From: Gremmenia infestans
Taxonomy: Eukaryota > Ascomycota > Leotiomycetes > Helotiales > Hamatocanthoscyphaceae
Assembly: GCA_032629725.1 (NCBI GenBank)
Contig: JAFEVB010000010.1
Coordinates: forward strand, 1,054,001-1,118,000
Direction: 5' to 3'
DNA: 64,000 nt
Of the stretch, positions 43,552-55,907 are shown piece after piece. Numbering within the stretch: the stretch's first letter is position 1; each line of letters starts with the position of its first letter. Below the pieces are notes generated by a model. The model searched no databases and was not told the DNA's origin. It saw nothing but the letters and a program-made list of their open reading frames with translations. The position numbers were made by a program, and so were the translations under genes.

Positions 43552-46343
43552 TTAGAAAAACAACAAATCCTGATCCTGCCACCCCATGTCGTTCAGATAC
43601 CCATGTATAGCCTTTTCTAAAGCCTCTGGCCCACAGATTAGTACTAAATCCTCTCCCACTCTAGGACAGTTCCCGACTTCTTTCTCTAGTATTTCCTTAC
43701 TCACTCTTCCCTTGATACCTCCCCATCCATCCGTCGGCTGAGTCAAAGCATACAGTAGTCTGCATCGCTCTTCGTTACCAGCCACCAGAGCGTCCATGTC
43801 CTTCTTACAGAGGATGTCCTCCTCCAGCCTATTTCCATCTAGCACCAGACACTTGGTCTGATCGTCCGGATCTTTGAGCACGGCGCGCAATACTTGAAAG
43901 ATAGGGGTAATGCCACTACCAGCACAGATCATGAGGAAACGCTTGACAAATCTGCATTTGCCGCCAATGGCGCAATTGCCTTTACCGAAGTATTCGAATT
44001 TTCCAATCGGTCCCTTGAAATCAACAAAATGACCCACAGGGATAGCATCCAGTGCCTTCGTCATCTTGCCTCCTATTCGTTCCTTGGTGTCAAAGTACAC
44101 CTTTACTAGTACATGCAAGACCCCCTTTTCTGAACCTTCGGAAATAGGGGTATAGGAACGAATGATAGCCTCTCTAGTAACGGGATCTCGTAATCGAATC
44201 ATGAGATGTTGACCTATTGGTAATCCGACAATTTGATCCCCGTGCTCGAGTGTGAAGGTTAAGATACGGGTGTCCCATGAGATTGTCTTTTTGGCGGAGA
44301 GGACGGCCTTCGTCCAATTTTTGGACTGCAGGAAGATGGGGCGGGGTTCTGACGATGTAGCTGATTCGGGGGCTTCGCCGTTCAGGAGAATGGCTCGGGA
44401 TGCTTCATCGAGAGTACCTATATGGTATTCTGGCATTTGCGACTTTGCTGTTTCGGAGTCTGGAACTTTGTTAGCCAGTTTTCAAGGAAGATGTGGTAAT
44501 TGGGACACTGACGGATTGCCATGAACTCATCGGTGGCATCTTGTCCTGCTGCACCGACGATACTTGTTGCCCCTCCCGGATGGCCTTCCAAGAACGCTGT
44601 GCCATCAAAGACTTCGCCGTCCACAACAAACCATGGATTCTCGTCCACCCCATGTTTCCGTAATTCATCAATGGTAATCTTCCTGTCGACGCCTTCTTTC
44701 ACTAACTTGATCTCTGCTTTTGCTTCAAACAGCACCTCTTCTTCTCCTTCACCTCCCATTTTCTCGCCCCAGAACCCATTAGCGAGGTTTCCGCCCCGCT
44801 GCTTGACTTTCTCCATCCATCCCCCGGGCATCAGAGCTGGTTGTGTAGGATGCTCAAACAGTAACGAGTCGCCTTCTTTGGTAATTGTGACTCGGTACCA
44901 CGGGTTATTCATCATCCCAAGCACGCTCCAATACATATCCCTGGGTTGCACATTCATGCTCTCGTCCATTGCTCTCACCATAACGTCACTTGACATCTCC
45001 AAGTCCTCTATTTTCAAATCAATATCCCAAAAACACCAAGTAAAAGATGTTTCTCGCCATGACACATCTAATCTCCCACCATAAAGCTGTTCATCTTCAT
45101 TTGCGTTGTCCCGGTAGTCGTCTTCGAAGTACCTGATATTCGCTAACGCCCACGACTTCCCCTTGTCGAGGGTCACCTCAACTCTAGTCACTCTTCTCCC
45201 ACCACCACCATAAGCATAACCTCTTGCTTTGTACGTCTCGGATAAATTATTCAAAGAAAGTCTCTCATCATGGGCTGGGTATGCTGTTGCACTATTCGTA
45301 CTCAGGTCGTAGATGGCATATCTCTCGTCCGTCCACCATTTCGGCTCATTTGCACTCTGCTCCGGACTAATCATCGTTGGCAATACTCTATTATCATAGA
45401 TGTGATACCAGTTATCGCTAGGTGCGGCAGTGATTACGAGCTTCTTCAACCACTTGACACTGCGACCCCCGATCTGGCCTGGGACGACGACTCGCAGAGG
45501 CTTCCCGTGATCCGGTCGTAGCATTTCCCCATTCATCTTGTGGGCAAGCAAAATGCCCCGGTTGGGGTCCATTGCCCAGTTCAGCTTCACGGATGTCCCA
45601 TAATAACCATTTGGGAGCTTGTCTGCACCTTCCATGCACACATATTTGGCTCCACGCATCGGAACAGCCCTCTTGATTAATTCACCAATTGGCACACCAG
45701 TCCATAGAGCAGTAGCAACGCCTGCAGCTCCCCAAGAGAAGCCTTTCGATTTCCGAACTTGGTTCTGCTCTTTCCGTCTATTCCCAGCGCAAACGAGAGT
45801 GATTGGGATTGTGATTTGCTCGTATTTCTCAATAAGTTGTTTCAGTGTCATGGTAATAGGCTTCTTGACCAACCCTTCAATCGAAAATTCCCAATCCGGG
45901 ATCGTTGCGTCATCCACTTCTGGTACAGCGCCATGATTTCGGACATAGAAGAGCTCGGGAGATGTGAGAAAACCTTCATCGTACAGAGAACTTAGGGGTG
46001 GTTCGACGTTGAAAGGGTGGATGCCAGTAAGACGTATCAATCGAGAATCTCGAGGAACATGACTGTCTGGAGTCTTGATATCTTCTTTGAGGATTTCTTT
46101 GGGTTGTTTTGATGGTGGAGGCAGTGAATATCGGGACTCTGGTTGAGCTTCACTCGATCTTCTTGAACTCAACGTGGATTGGTCGGACAATTCGCTGCCA
46201 GTATCGGTCGATTGAGGTGGAGAAGTTGGTAACTTGACAACATTGACTATCGCCGATGAGCTTGACGCCTTCGACTGTATTTCAATATTTCGAGGTAGTG
46301 AGGGCGTTGTAGCTGTAGACATGATGGGTGTAGATTTGATCAA
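43552..46343 (-). CDS. niaD: Assimilatory NADPH-nitrate reductase
   Basis: Two exons, 46343-44513 and 44459-43552, give 912 aa. It reduces nitrate to nitrite in the cytosol. The domain order is standard: a variable N-terminus (1-100); a molybdopterin domain with HPFNVEPP, Cys185 in LVCAGNRRKEQN (Mo ligand) and GYYGTSVKLNWAMDPN; a dimerisation domain; cytochrome b5 (about 545-625) with His588 in HPGG and His611; an FAD domain (RSYTPIS, GGKMT); and an NADPH domain (ICAGSGITPI, ICGPEA). The 53-bp intron (44512-44460, GTCAGT...TCCAG) splits the codon of the second heme histidine (C|AC). Initiation at 46343 or at residue 8 is possible. Upstream are GATA-factor-type sites and a near-match to a NirA/NIT4 half-site (46671-46678), consistent with nitrogen-metabolite control. 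No nitrite reductase or transporter gene is adjacent. Confidence 0.95.
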
Positions 46344-48737
46344 CGAAGAGAGCTAAGTCAAAAGTATCTATCTATGACGCAACTGTAACGGAGAATAGAC
46401 ATGCAGTCAAGGGATGAGGCGCATGTACCGCCAGCCGGGGCAGATTGGATGTTATATTATATGCACTGAAGCAGCCCAAAGAAGATTCAAAGCGAATAAA
46501 GGGATCAACACGGATGAGATTTGTAAATTGTACATCTTTGAAGCTAGATTTTACGAAAGAACAGACAATTGCGTCGAGAAGAGGGCTCTTACATGATGGA
46601 CCCAAAAGCTTCCACAAGCTGCATTGCTGGGCAAAACCCCCTGGTGACAGTGTAGTTCAAGATGTGAGGCCCGCGGAAGTCCTGGTGGTCCTGTTAAAGT
46701 TTGCCTCAGTGAGATAAGATTAAAGGCTCGTGATTCGTTGACTTGGTCGTGCGGAGAGGCGCCATTTTTGCCTTCTCCGCGCTGTAGATAGCTTACAGTA
46801 CCTTATTATTAGCACTAACGGGAAACTACGCTAGCGATCAGCCCATTTGTACACACTTCCTTGGAAATAGTACATTGCAACTCAATGTCTCCTGCCTCGA
46901 AAAATGGAAGCCACTGCGAGGGGCTGTTCTTTTTGAATAACGACTTGATACAGCCTTACGCAGCGCTGTACCTTTGGCAGCCGAACGATACAATTCCCAG
47001 AAGACTCCATGGTTCGAATATCTCATTTTGTCAAAACAATTAGACCAAACCTGGACCTAGAAACCTCAACATAAACAAAGTTCCCCAGTTGCTTATTGGA
47101 CGAGTGAGCACAAGCTTCACTCATGAAATAGCTTGCGGAATTCCGGTCGTGGTTGCTGCCGTCGTCGGCTGAACAATAACTCCCGTCTTCGAAATTATCG
47201 CCCGCGATATACCCGCTCCATGGACTCGCGCGGCTTGTTCTCTGTCCGAAGTAACGCTCCGAGGCATTGTCTAGCTCTCGAAACAGCTTTCACGGTTCGG
47301 AATGTTGTGCCGCACATTACAATAGACAATGGTGGTACAGGGAATAAGCCAATAATATTGGTGGGCGAGGTTGGCAAACGGCCGGAGTCCTGGATGCGGG
47401 TGTTGTTGGGTTTGAGCGTTGCCCGTGCACCTTGATCCTTCCCGTTTGCCTAACAAAAAGGAACATCTGATGTGAAGATGTAATGTGAAGTCGAGTGGCC
47501 TCTTCCTAATCGGATGTGATGTGCCAATTCATTCATCTGGAAGGTAGGGCACAAAAGAGTATCATGCTGGTCCCTAGCCACCAGATGATTATCTGTATGT
47601 CTATGCGTAATTGAGCCTCTAGAGAATGTTTTCCATACACGAGGTATTATGTCAAATGTCAATTCTGGGAAACTTCTCAAGTCAACGATGAAGTCCAATC
47701 GGGGTGGTCTTCCTAAGGCCCTCGTCAGATTATACATTTCTCCGTGATTCTTTCTAAGTTCCTGCACCTCGCAGCTCAAGGCTTCCCAAATTTCAAATAG
47801 CAGGCATATGCGCTGGCACTTGCTAATTTCACTGTATTTCTGGGGGAAGTTGCTGAAGCAGCAAGGATACATTTCAAGGACCTATTTCCTGCTAGGAAGT
47901 AAACCAACTTACTAGTATAAACCAGCAAAGCAAGCCGCTGCTTCAGAATCGCACCCAAGAGTCCTCTATATTATAAGAAAGGTTCACTACACTTTCAGCG
48001 ATGCGCTGGTCGCAACTATAGGTCAGCGCGACGCGTACTCTGTCTTTCACGCAACTACGGGGCTAGCTTACTTGCCAGTCATCGAGGTGGACATCTTGAG
48101 TTGGCTTTTTTTTTCCTTTGATGAGGACAGCATTGAGAGAGGAACTATTGACAGAACCGGAGCTCGATGCTAGGAGCTTTGAAACCTGAGGATATAGGTA
48201 CTGTAAACATAAAGAGCGAGAGATGGCACGCGCGTGTACAAGAACTGAACCCCTCATTTGCTTCCGTAACTACGCAATAAAATAGCTATACTGTAAACAA
48301 ATCAAAGTTATGAAAGCACCATAAATTTTAACGAATTAGAAAATAAATTGAAATACAAACTGTGATTCACATCAATTACAAAACCAGTCGACGTACCTTC
48401 CAGAATAAATACTATGTACCTAGGTACGGCGCGGCAAGAGTCACCGCAAGCGCGTTTATGTTGGCTAGCGGAATCTAATCGATAGAGCTACAAATTCCCA
48501 CCACAAATTCCACATTGTTTGGCACAAGAAGGGACGCAGTTTCTTGAAAGCAATCCGACATCTAGCAGAACTATTCGCAAGGTCCATTCAGATGCATTTC
48601 ATTGCTTCTGCAGAATATTTCCACAAGACCTTAATGCGCCCCTAGAAGTCACGAATGTGGGGTCACAAGGAACATCAAGACGCCCATACCTCCACCAGTA
48701 CCCGCGATTTGGCCTGCAGAGGCTAAGACTGATCCTC
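46344..48737. promoter_or_regulatory. 2.4-kb divergent spacer, nitrate reductase promoter side
   Basis: This lies between the starts of niaD (-) and upf2 (+). Near niaD are AGATAG/TATC elements (46365-46372), AGATAA at 46712-46717 and AGATAG at 46786-46791, which fit the AreA/NIT2 HGATAR pattern in one or other orientation. CCGCGGAA at 46671-46678 matches seven of eight bases of NIT4 TCCGCGGA. There is also CTCCGCG at 46775. These are pattern matches only. ORFs at 47133 (+) and 47450-47872 (-) show no family features. One CCTAGGTAC copy is at 48419. Confidence 0.45.
46671..46678 (-). promoter_or_regulatory. Candidate NirA/NIT4-like site
   Basis: CCGCGGAA (TTCCGCGG on the minus strand) lies about 330 bp upstream of the nitrate reductase start. 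It differs at one position from NIT4 TCCGCGGA and from NirA CTCCGHGG. Nearby HGATAR motifs make it plausible, but short matches arise by chance. Confidence 0.35.
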
Positions 48738-51700
48738 ATGGATCGCAAGAGAAAGCGTGAGTGATGTTGTATCTACCGAAAAACAAAGGTCTCTCTGCTA
48801 ATGTCATGGACCTACAGGCGAATTGCGCGAATTGAATAGCAGAGCCTGGGATGGGGAGAAAGGTCAGTTACTCAAGGACAAGTGGGGGAAGTTATGCTCT
48901 AACACCAGTACAGACATCTACGAAGTTAACAAGTCCCTCGATTCCTCCCTGAAGAAGAATACAGCCTTCATAAAGCGACTGCGGACGGCTATCACTTCTG
49001 CGACCCTAGGAACTTTTCTGCAAGAAATTCGAACACTCAGTCTGCACAAATACCTATCCGAAATCATATCCGCATGCTACGAAGGGCTGTGCAGATTGAA
49101 GTCACCGGGTGAAATTGAAGCTGGGGTGGAAATAGTGAGCGCCTTGCATCAACGTTTTGGACCTGTAGAATTCACGGAGTTTCTGGGATGGCTTGTAGGC
49201 AAGGGATTAGCAACGCCCGAGAAGTCGCTACTGAAGAGCCTTGCTGCCGATATCAGAGAGAAAGAAGAAAAAGAGCGCATCACACGTCAGAGGGTACTTC
49301 TCAGGGTTGTCACGGAATTATGGCTTGTAGGTGTTTTGAGGACGTTGGATGATGTCAGTCGCCCAGATGATGCTTCACGAGGCAAAGAATCACTCTCAAG
49401 CGCCGCTGGGAAGGTTCCTGACGTCAAATCGAAGTCCAATGGGGCAGGCAAAGGTGGTGGTGCTGAACCATTTCCTCTAGAAGTTCTCAAGGATCTGTTA
49501 GGTCATGACAGAGAGCATGCAAACCTACCATTGCTGGTCATATTCGTTAAAGCTTTCGGCTGGGACATTCTTGGTGTCAAAGAAGCTAGTGCTGAAGGAC
49601 GCAAGACTGTTGAAGAAGATGGAGCCACAAAAATCACCGAGGGTGCTACAGAGGCAGACGATGAATCTCCTTTGGAAGTCACATCACCAAGTAATTCCAT
49701 TGATGACCCACCTCTTGCATCGCCCGAGCTTCAGGAGCGATTCCGTAACATTTTGAAGCGTTATTTTGAAGATGTCAAAGCACACCTTACTCGCGATCAG
49801 AAAGCCATCAGTAAGCAGGCTCGAAAAGATGCTGAAGCTTACGTCAAGTCTGGACAAGTATTCGAGGATAGACAGGCAAGTTACGAGAAGGTCGTTAAGG
49901 CTCAGGAACGACTGGTTTCGAATGCCCAAACTCTCGCAGATGCTATTGGTGGGGATATGCCAGATCTCAAAGACTCCGAGGATACTTCTGCTACCGGCAA
50001 TGGAGGCATCGGCCTGGTCAAGACTGGGGAATATTTGCGTGGTGAAGGCGAAGGTGCAGGTATCTGGGAAGACGAGGACGAGAGGAGATTCTATGAAAAC
50101 CTCGTTGACCTAAAAGGTAAGGTTCCTGGAATGTTGCTCGAAGACGGGAAGAAGAAAAAACCAGATACAGATGAGCAAGTGGGAAAGAAGATCGATACTC
50201 CAGAAGCAAGCTCTGCTGAGTCCAGTGCCAAGACCGCCGAGGATGACCAGTCTACTTCCATTGCCAATAAGACTATTGGTGCTCAGGTTGATGCTCTACT
50301 GGCACGACTCCCAGATCTCACCAACAAAGACTTGATTGACCAAGCCGCCATCGATTTTTGTTTCCTCAACTCGAAGGCTTCTCGGAACCGTTTGGTCAAA
50401 GCCGTTCAAGAGATTCCCAAAGGACGCAGTGATCTCTTACCGTCGTACTCTCGACTTGTCGCTACATTGGGCAAATACATGCCGGATATCCCGAAAGGTC
50501 TGGTTGATCATCTTGATCAAGAATTTAGAAGTCTCCAAAGACGCAAAGAAAAGGAATTCTTAGGCCAAGCTCGACTCGGAAACATTCGCTACCTTGCTGA
50601 ATTGACAAAATTTGGTGTTGTTCCAGAGCATGTCATATTCCATTGCCTCAAGGTCAGCCTGGATGATTTCTCGAGAATGAACATTGAGATCATCTGTAAC
50701 CTCCTTGAAAACTGCGGTCGATATCTGCTTCGAAATCCGGAAACTTCTCCTCGCATGACTTCATTCCTAGAGACTCTAAAGAGAAAGAAGTCAGTTCAGC
50801 ATATCGGGCAACAAGAGCGCATGCTCATTGAGAATGCCGTCTACTATGTCGATCCACCCGTCAGAGCTGCTATCCAGCAAAAAGAGAGGACGCCAATTGA
50901 TCTTTTCATTCGCAAGCTCGTGTACTTGGATATGAACAATCGCAACTATACGAAATGTCTCAAACAGATTCGCAGGTTGCACTGGGAGGAGGCCGAGGTT
51001 GTCACCATTCTGGAGAAGATCTTTTCGAAGCCTGGCAAGGTTAAGTATGGTAACATTCACCTTCTTGCTATTCTAGTGAGCGCCTTGTATCGATACCACC
51101 AAGACTTTGTTACCGCGGTCATCGATAATGTCCTGGAATATATTGTACTTGGACTAGAGCAGAACGACTTCAAATTCAATCAGCGCCGACTCGCGGAAGT
51201 CAAATACTTAGGCGAGCTCTACAACTACCGCATGGTTGATCACCCTGTAATTTTCGATACTATGTACCGTATCATGACATTTGGTCATGGTAAGTCGTGT
51301 CAAAACTTCTCCATGTGCATTTGACTAACATTTATATAGGTGGCCCGCCTATTCCAGGTCGTATCAACCCCTTTGATATGCCAGATGACTTCTTCCGTAT
51401 TCGACTCGTGGCAAATCTACTCGAAACTTGTGGTATCTTCTTCAATCGTGGAGCCGCTGGCAAGAAGTTGGACTACTTCTTGTCATTCTTCCAAGTGGGT
51501 ATTTTCTTTTTCGTTGGCGGAAAACAACTAACGTGATTCAGTACTACATTTACACCAAAGATACCCTTCCTATGGACATAGAGTTCATCGTTCAAGACGT
51601 TTTCGCGCTGACTAGGCCCCAATGGAAGCTTGCTTCTAATATTGAAGAGTCTAGCAAAGCTTTCCAGCTAGCTATGGCACAGGACCAGAAAACTTCTGGT

Positions 51701-52804
51701 CTCGACAAAGTCGCCGAGCCCGAAGAGGCTGACAGCGATGGTTCTTCGGATGAGGGGATGGATGATGCTGAAGCTGAAGCCGGTCTTGCTGAAGGAGATG
51801 CCGAGAAAGATTCTGAATCAGACGAAGAAACAGATGTAAGCCACACCGCTCTTGAATCGCTGCTGACGCCTGCTGACCTCCGAGAAAGATCGATGCAAAT
51901 GGCGATGCAAATCCGTCAGTCGCAGGAACCGATTCCGAAGAGGAATCTATTGTGGTTACTCGACAGGAGGAACAAGTTGACCCAGAAGATGAGGCTGACT
52001 TTGAGCGTGAGTATGCAAAGATGATGGCTGAAAGTTTAGAATCGCGAAAGCACGAACGCAAATCCACCTTCGACGTACCCCTTCCCATCAGACGCAAAGA
52101 CCGCGACGTGCCTGCCACAAACGAGTCCTGGAACGATGAGCCTGTTGGCAACGCTTCCCCGAGCAGCACAATGGCCTTCTCCCTCCTCACAAAGCGTGGT
52201 AATCGACAACAGGTTTGTATTTCAGCCGTTTCTAAAAGGTTCACGATACTAATACTGGCACTAGACTCGCACTGTCGCACTTCCTTCCGACTCAACTTTT
52301 GCGGTTGCCATGAAAACCCAACAGGCTGCAGAGCGCGAGGAACAGCAAAGAATCAAGAGCTTGGTCCTGAACTACGATCTTCGAGATGGCGAAGACCAAG
52401 ATGGTGAAGACATACTCGCCCCTATACCCCTCAACACCAATATTCACAAGATTAACGCAGGTCTCGAGAAGACGGCCGCAACGACTTACCTCAGACCTGA
52501 CAAGTCGAGTAATAATCGCAGTGGCCAACGAGCGAGAAAGTTGCAACTCAGTGATGTCGACTGGTATGAACCCAAGAGCAAAGTTCCACAAGTCGAAAAC
52601 GCACCCCCTTCCCCAGAAAGAGATAGACCTGCTTCAACTGCTAGTCGCGGCCCTCTGAACGCCGTCGCATCACCTGGTGATGTCAACAGGCTGACTCTGA
52701 AGAGACAGCCTGCAAAGACAGCGGTGCAAGGTAGCAAAATATCCAAAGCAATGCTGGCTGGGCATGAAGCGCTGAAGGCTGCCAGAGGACAGACCAAAAA
52801 TTAA
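48738..52804 (+). CDS. upf2: Upf2/Nmd2, nonsense-mediated mRNA decay factor
   Basis: Six exons, 48738-48756, 48818-51289, 51340-51494, 51542-51835, 51889-52212 and 52265-52804, give 1267 aa. The introns are 61, 50, 47, 53 and 52 bp. The first exon encodes only MDRKRK, then RELRELNSRAWDGEKGQLLK. Three helical MIF4G-type domains follow (about residues 10-230, 480-690 and 695-920), the last with the typical GGPPIPGRINPFDMPDDFFRIRLVANLLETCG. Next comes a very acidic stretch (about 970-1040). The C-terminal region (QQAAEREEQQRIKSLVLNYD) corresponds to the Upf1-binding part. Upf2 bridges Upf1 and Upf3 in cytoplasmic decay of mRNAs with premature stops. A 19-bp tandem duplication covers the stop codon. 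Confidence 0.94.
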
Positions 52805-52836
52805 CCTCTGGTCGAAGAATTAACCTCTGGTCGAAG
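52799..52836. repeat. 19-bp tandem duplication over the upf2 stop
   Basis: AATTAACCTCTGGTCGAAG is present twice in tandem (52799-52817 and 52818-52836). The first copy contains the TAA stop of upf2; the second lies in the 3' UTR. Confidence 0.95.
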
Positions 52837-53627
52837 GGGGCATTTGCTTTTGTGCGAGTATCTGAGAACTGAGTGCTGATGATAACCCCTCTTTCGAGGG
52901 TACAATAGGACCTGATCAGAGCATGTTGGTTAATAGCTTGATTGCTAATGACTAGGACCTTCTTCTCTGCCCATCGACGCGAAGCCACTCGAGTCACCAC
53001 TACGCCACTCCATCCATACCCGGATTGACGAACCTTGGAGACGACAGCAGCTGCGACGGTCGGTACCTCGACCCAACTCTCGAATCGGCGAACGAATGAA
53101 CGAACGATTGTGGTGGAAGGTGTGATCAGTGGGTTGGCTGTTTATAGATTGCGGACGCGCTGTTGGGAGAGGGAGGACCGTCTAGTGGAGGATAGGCGGA
53201 CAGATTGGTTGAATGGAGGAAATTGTTGAGCGCAGTCATTCATTTTCTTTTCTTTTGCGTTGCGATGCTATTATAGCGCATGCATAACATCGTCATGCTA
53301 CGCAAATACACTCACTACCCCCTTGATTCTACTGTCTACTAAAGTATGCAGAGGTGTTTTTGTAATGCGACTGAGAAGCGTTGAACCATGCGATACAGTA
53401 ATACACACTTCTCAGAACGTTTTAGTTGTCCTCTGTGCGAATTCATAGCCATAGATGCTTTCGTTGACGGTGGTTAGGAGCTCTTCGCAGAATTGAACTT
53501 TGTTTAGTGAAAGTAACATTACTCGTACAGACAAGTACCCCACCCTCGCAACGCATCTTATATTGCTTCTCAAACACTTTTAAAAAACCACAAATGGGAG
53601 GCAGTCTTCAAGACGCTGAACTTGGTT
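52805..53627. other. Convergent 3' spacer
   Basis: An 823-bp region between the stops of upf2 and the GFA gene. Apart from the second copy of the 19-bp duplication I see nothing. Confidence 0.5.
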
Positions 53628-54186
53628 CTAAGTCATCGCGCTGAACTTCTTTTCCTCAACCGCTCCAGCACCAGACAACCAGGGACCCCTTCTCTTACAA
53701 AAGAACTCAGCGTCGGGCTTCCATTCCGTCAACGCCTCCTCATAATCCAGCGTTCCCGTCGCAACGATCACAGCATTTTCCCATTTCGAATTCTTGATGA
53801 ATATGTTCGAGCCGCAGTCACCACAGAAAGAACGCTGAACGAAACCACCAGCATCGGAGCTCGTATCATTGTACGTTTTTAGGGTACTCGTAGGACCAGT
53901 AATATTAAGTTGCTATTCCAGTAAGCATTCATCTTGCGGGACCCCCACACACACTTCTCTCGCCTGTTGGTTGTGGAATGAATTGGGATTTTACAGAAGC
54001 TTCGTAGAAATTATTGGCCATAAAAGCAGAGCCCGATGACTTTTTGCAACTTGTACAGTGGCAGAGGACACTTGTGGAAGGTGTGCCTGAGATTGTGTAG
54101 GTTACTGAACCACAGAGGCAGGAGCCGTTGGTGATTTCTATCGCTCCTGCTTTTGAAGCGGGGTTTGCTAGTAATTCTGCTGCCAT
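53628..54186 (-). CDS. GFA/CENP-V-family zinc protein
   Basis: Two exons, 54186-53995 and 53912-53628, give 158 aa. The 82-bp intron (GTAAAA...ATAG) joins NNFYEAS-QLNITGPTSTLKTY. Zinc-binding cysteines are CLCG, CHCTSC and CGDCGS, with the family blocks GSVTYTISG, SSGSAFMANNFYE, TYNDTSSDAGGFVQRSFCG and IVATGTLDY. These define the glutathione-dependent formaldehyde-activating enzyme/CENP-V family (Pfam PF04828). Filamentous fungi carry many paralogues whose reactions are mostly untested; glutathione-dependent activity is a family inference. Translation through the intron would stop after about 20 wrong residues, so the intron is well supported. Confidence 0.88.
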
Positions 54187-55096
54187 TTCTATTTGGAGAA
54201 ATATAAGAGTAAACGAAACGCACGGCAGCTTTCAATTGGCAAAACGAGATTGAAAGAGAGGATTCGAAGTCTGTCTTTGTAGGATGTCGATTCGCCATAT
54301 CTCCGAAAGACGCAGCATCATCGACGTAGTATCGCCGACGTACCGTACGCTTATTCCTCTTCCAAAGACCCCTATTCTTGAAGTAAGCTCGCTTGAGTGA
54401 TCCTTGCGGCGTTGGCGTAGCCGCAGACCCCAAATTTTTGGCAGTTCAGAGGGAGAGAGAGGGACTCTGGTCCGGGTCCAAAGCCAAGAAAGTTCTGCAA
54501 AACATCTTGCAGTAGAGCGGCGATGACCTTGGGTGTTGCCAGGACCGAGTCAAAGTGGGACGCTATTCTTGAAAGCTCTTGTCGGTATGGAATGTTACAG
54601 ATTTGAATTTAATGTGGTTGGTGAAGTACGCCGATGTATATGTATATGTGGACATGAACGTGCCCTAGAACGTGGCGTGGACGTGTTCGAGACACTGAGA
54701 ATGATCTGCTGCAAGGATGGCCGCAAGTAGTGTAGTTTCTCCGCAGTGCAGTAAGCTTAAATACTCCAGCGACGACGAGGACATCACATCAAGCTGCAAC
54801 AAGGAATACGCGATCCTGAGTAGCACATGCAGTCTGGCCTCGCGACTAGTCGGCCATGGCTGAGTATCTGGATAAGTGCAAACTCTGTGCCTCGACTCAG
54901 ATGCAGATGTAAAAGGACCTGGTTTGCCGGTTCAACTACATGCCTTTTGGACGTTTGGCTGTGGGAACACGATGTTTGTGAAGGTAGAAACAGTCTTTGC
55001 GTTTGTTAGTTGAGTTATACCAGGTGCCTAGGTACTGTATGGTCCCAATTTGTCCAGGCTCGGCTGGATTGCGACTTCCGCATCAGATGAGCATAG

Positions 55097-55127
<31 letters not shown>

Positions 55128-55907
55128 CCTTACTCGATATTTGCATAACCGCCAGATCTGCTTCTCACTTGCACTTTCCGAATTCTGTATCTTGTTTCTT
55201 GTCTTCCCTTTTCTCTCTGCCAATGTCAAATAAGACATGATTGAGGATGCCGTCATCCACCACAAAAGTGAATCTCCATGAAGTTTGACTTCGTTGGACC
55301 CTTTCTTGAATTTCCTTGCTCGTGCCTTACCGGCGACCACTCGTTCATTCTCCTTCCATTCTCCCCACGACCAGAACACAGCAGCAGCGATGGTGTAGCA
55401 GGAAGCCTGCATGAGCCATCATACAACCCTTCGTTTGGTTTGACACCTCGAAAGGTTTCTTCGGTCCTTCGAACAGTGTCTAATCTGCTGGAACAACTCA
55501 TTTCCCACTTCACAACCGCTTTGAATCATTGCATATTCTCCGCTTGGTCAAAACGATTCCGTACAACACGGGTTCTCTAAGACTGTGCAACCGAACACCC
55601 ACTCAGGGTACTGACAGATTCACATCCACAAAACGATACTGTCATTATTGGGAGTCATATTCCCTCCTGCGTTATTGTAAGTCAATCCTGTACAAGTCTT
55701 TGTTCGCCTTGCTGGCCACTGCAACAACTAAAGTACTTACACTTCACCCTGCAGCTACCCTTTCCCAAGCGGACCTCTTCCGGGACCGCGCAGCACCCCA
55801 ACCGGTGCAAAGCAAGAGTTGAAAGAACCCCGGGTCTTTTTATCAAAAAACTAGGACGACTTTCTCTGTTCAAATCTGCATCGGTCGTTGATTGCTCTTT
55901 TCCCAAG
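54187..55907. other. 1.7-kb divergent spacer with AT microsatellite
   Basis: This lies between the starts of the GFA gene and the chitin synthase gene. It has one CCTAGGTAC copy (55027-55035) and an (AT) tract at 55096-55121. The right part is probably a long leader of the chitin synthase. ORFs here show no family features. Confidence 0.5.
55096..55121. repeat. AT dinucleotide microsatellite
   Basis: About 13 AT units in non-coding DNA. Confidence 0.9.

Noticed and set aside
47450..47872. 140-codon minus-strand ORF in the niaD/upf2 spacer
   Set aside because: No recognised motif, no clean upstream exon; composition like random sequence.
54011..54433. 140-codon minus-strand ORF overlapping the GFA gene
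   Set aside because: Wrong frame relative to the intact GFA domain; overlaps its first exon and promoter.
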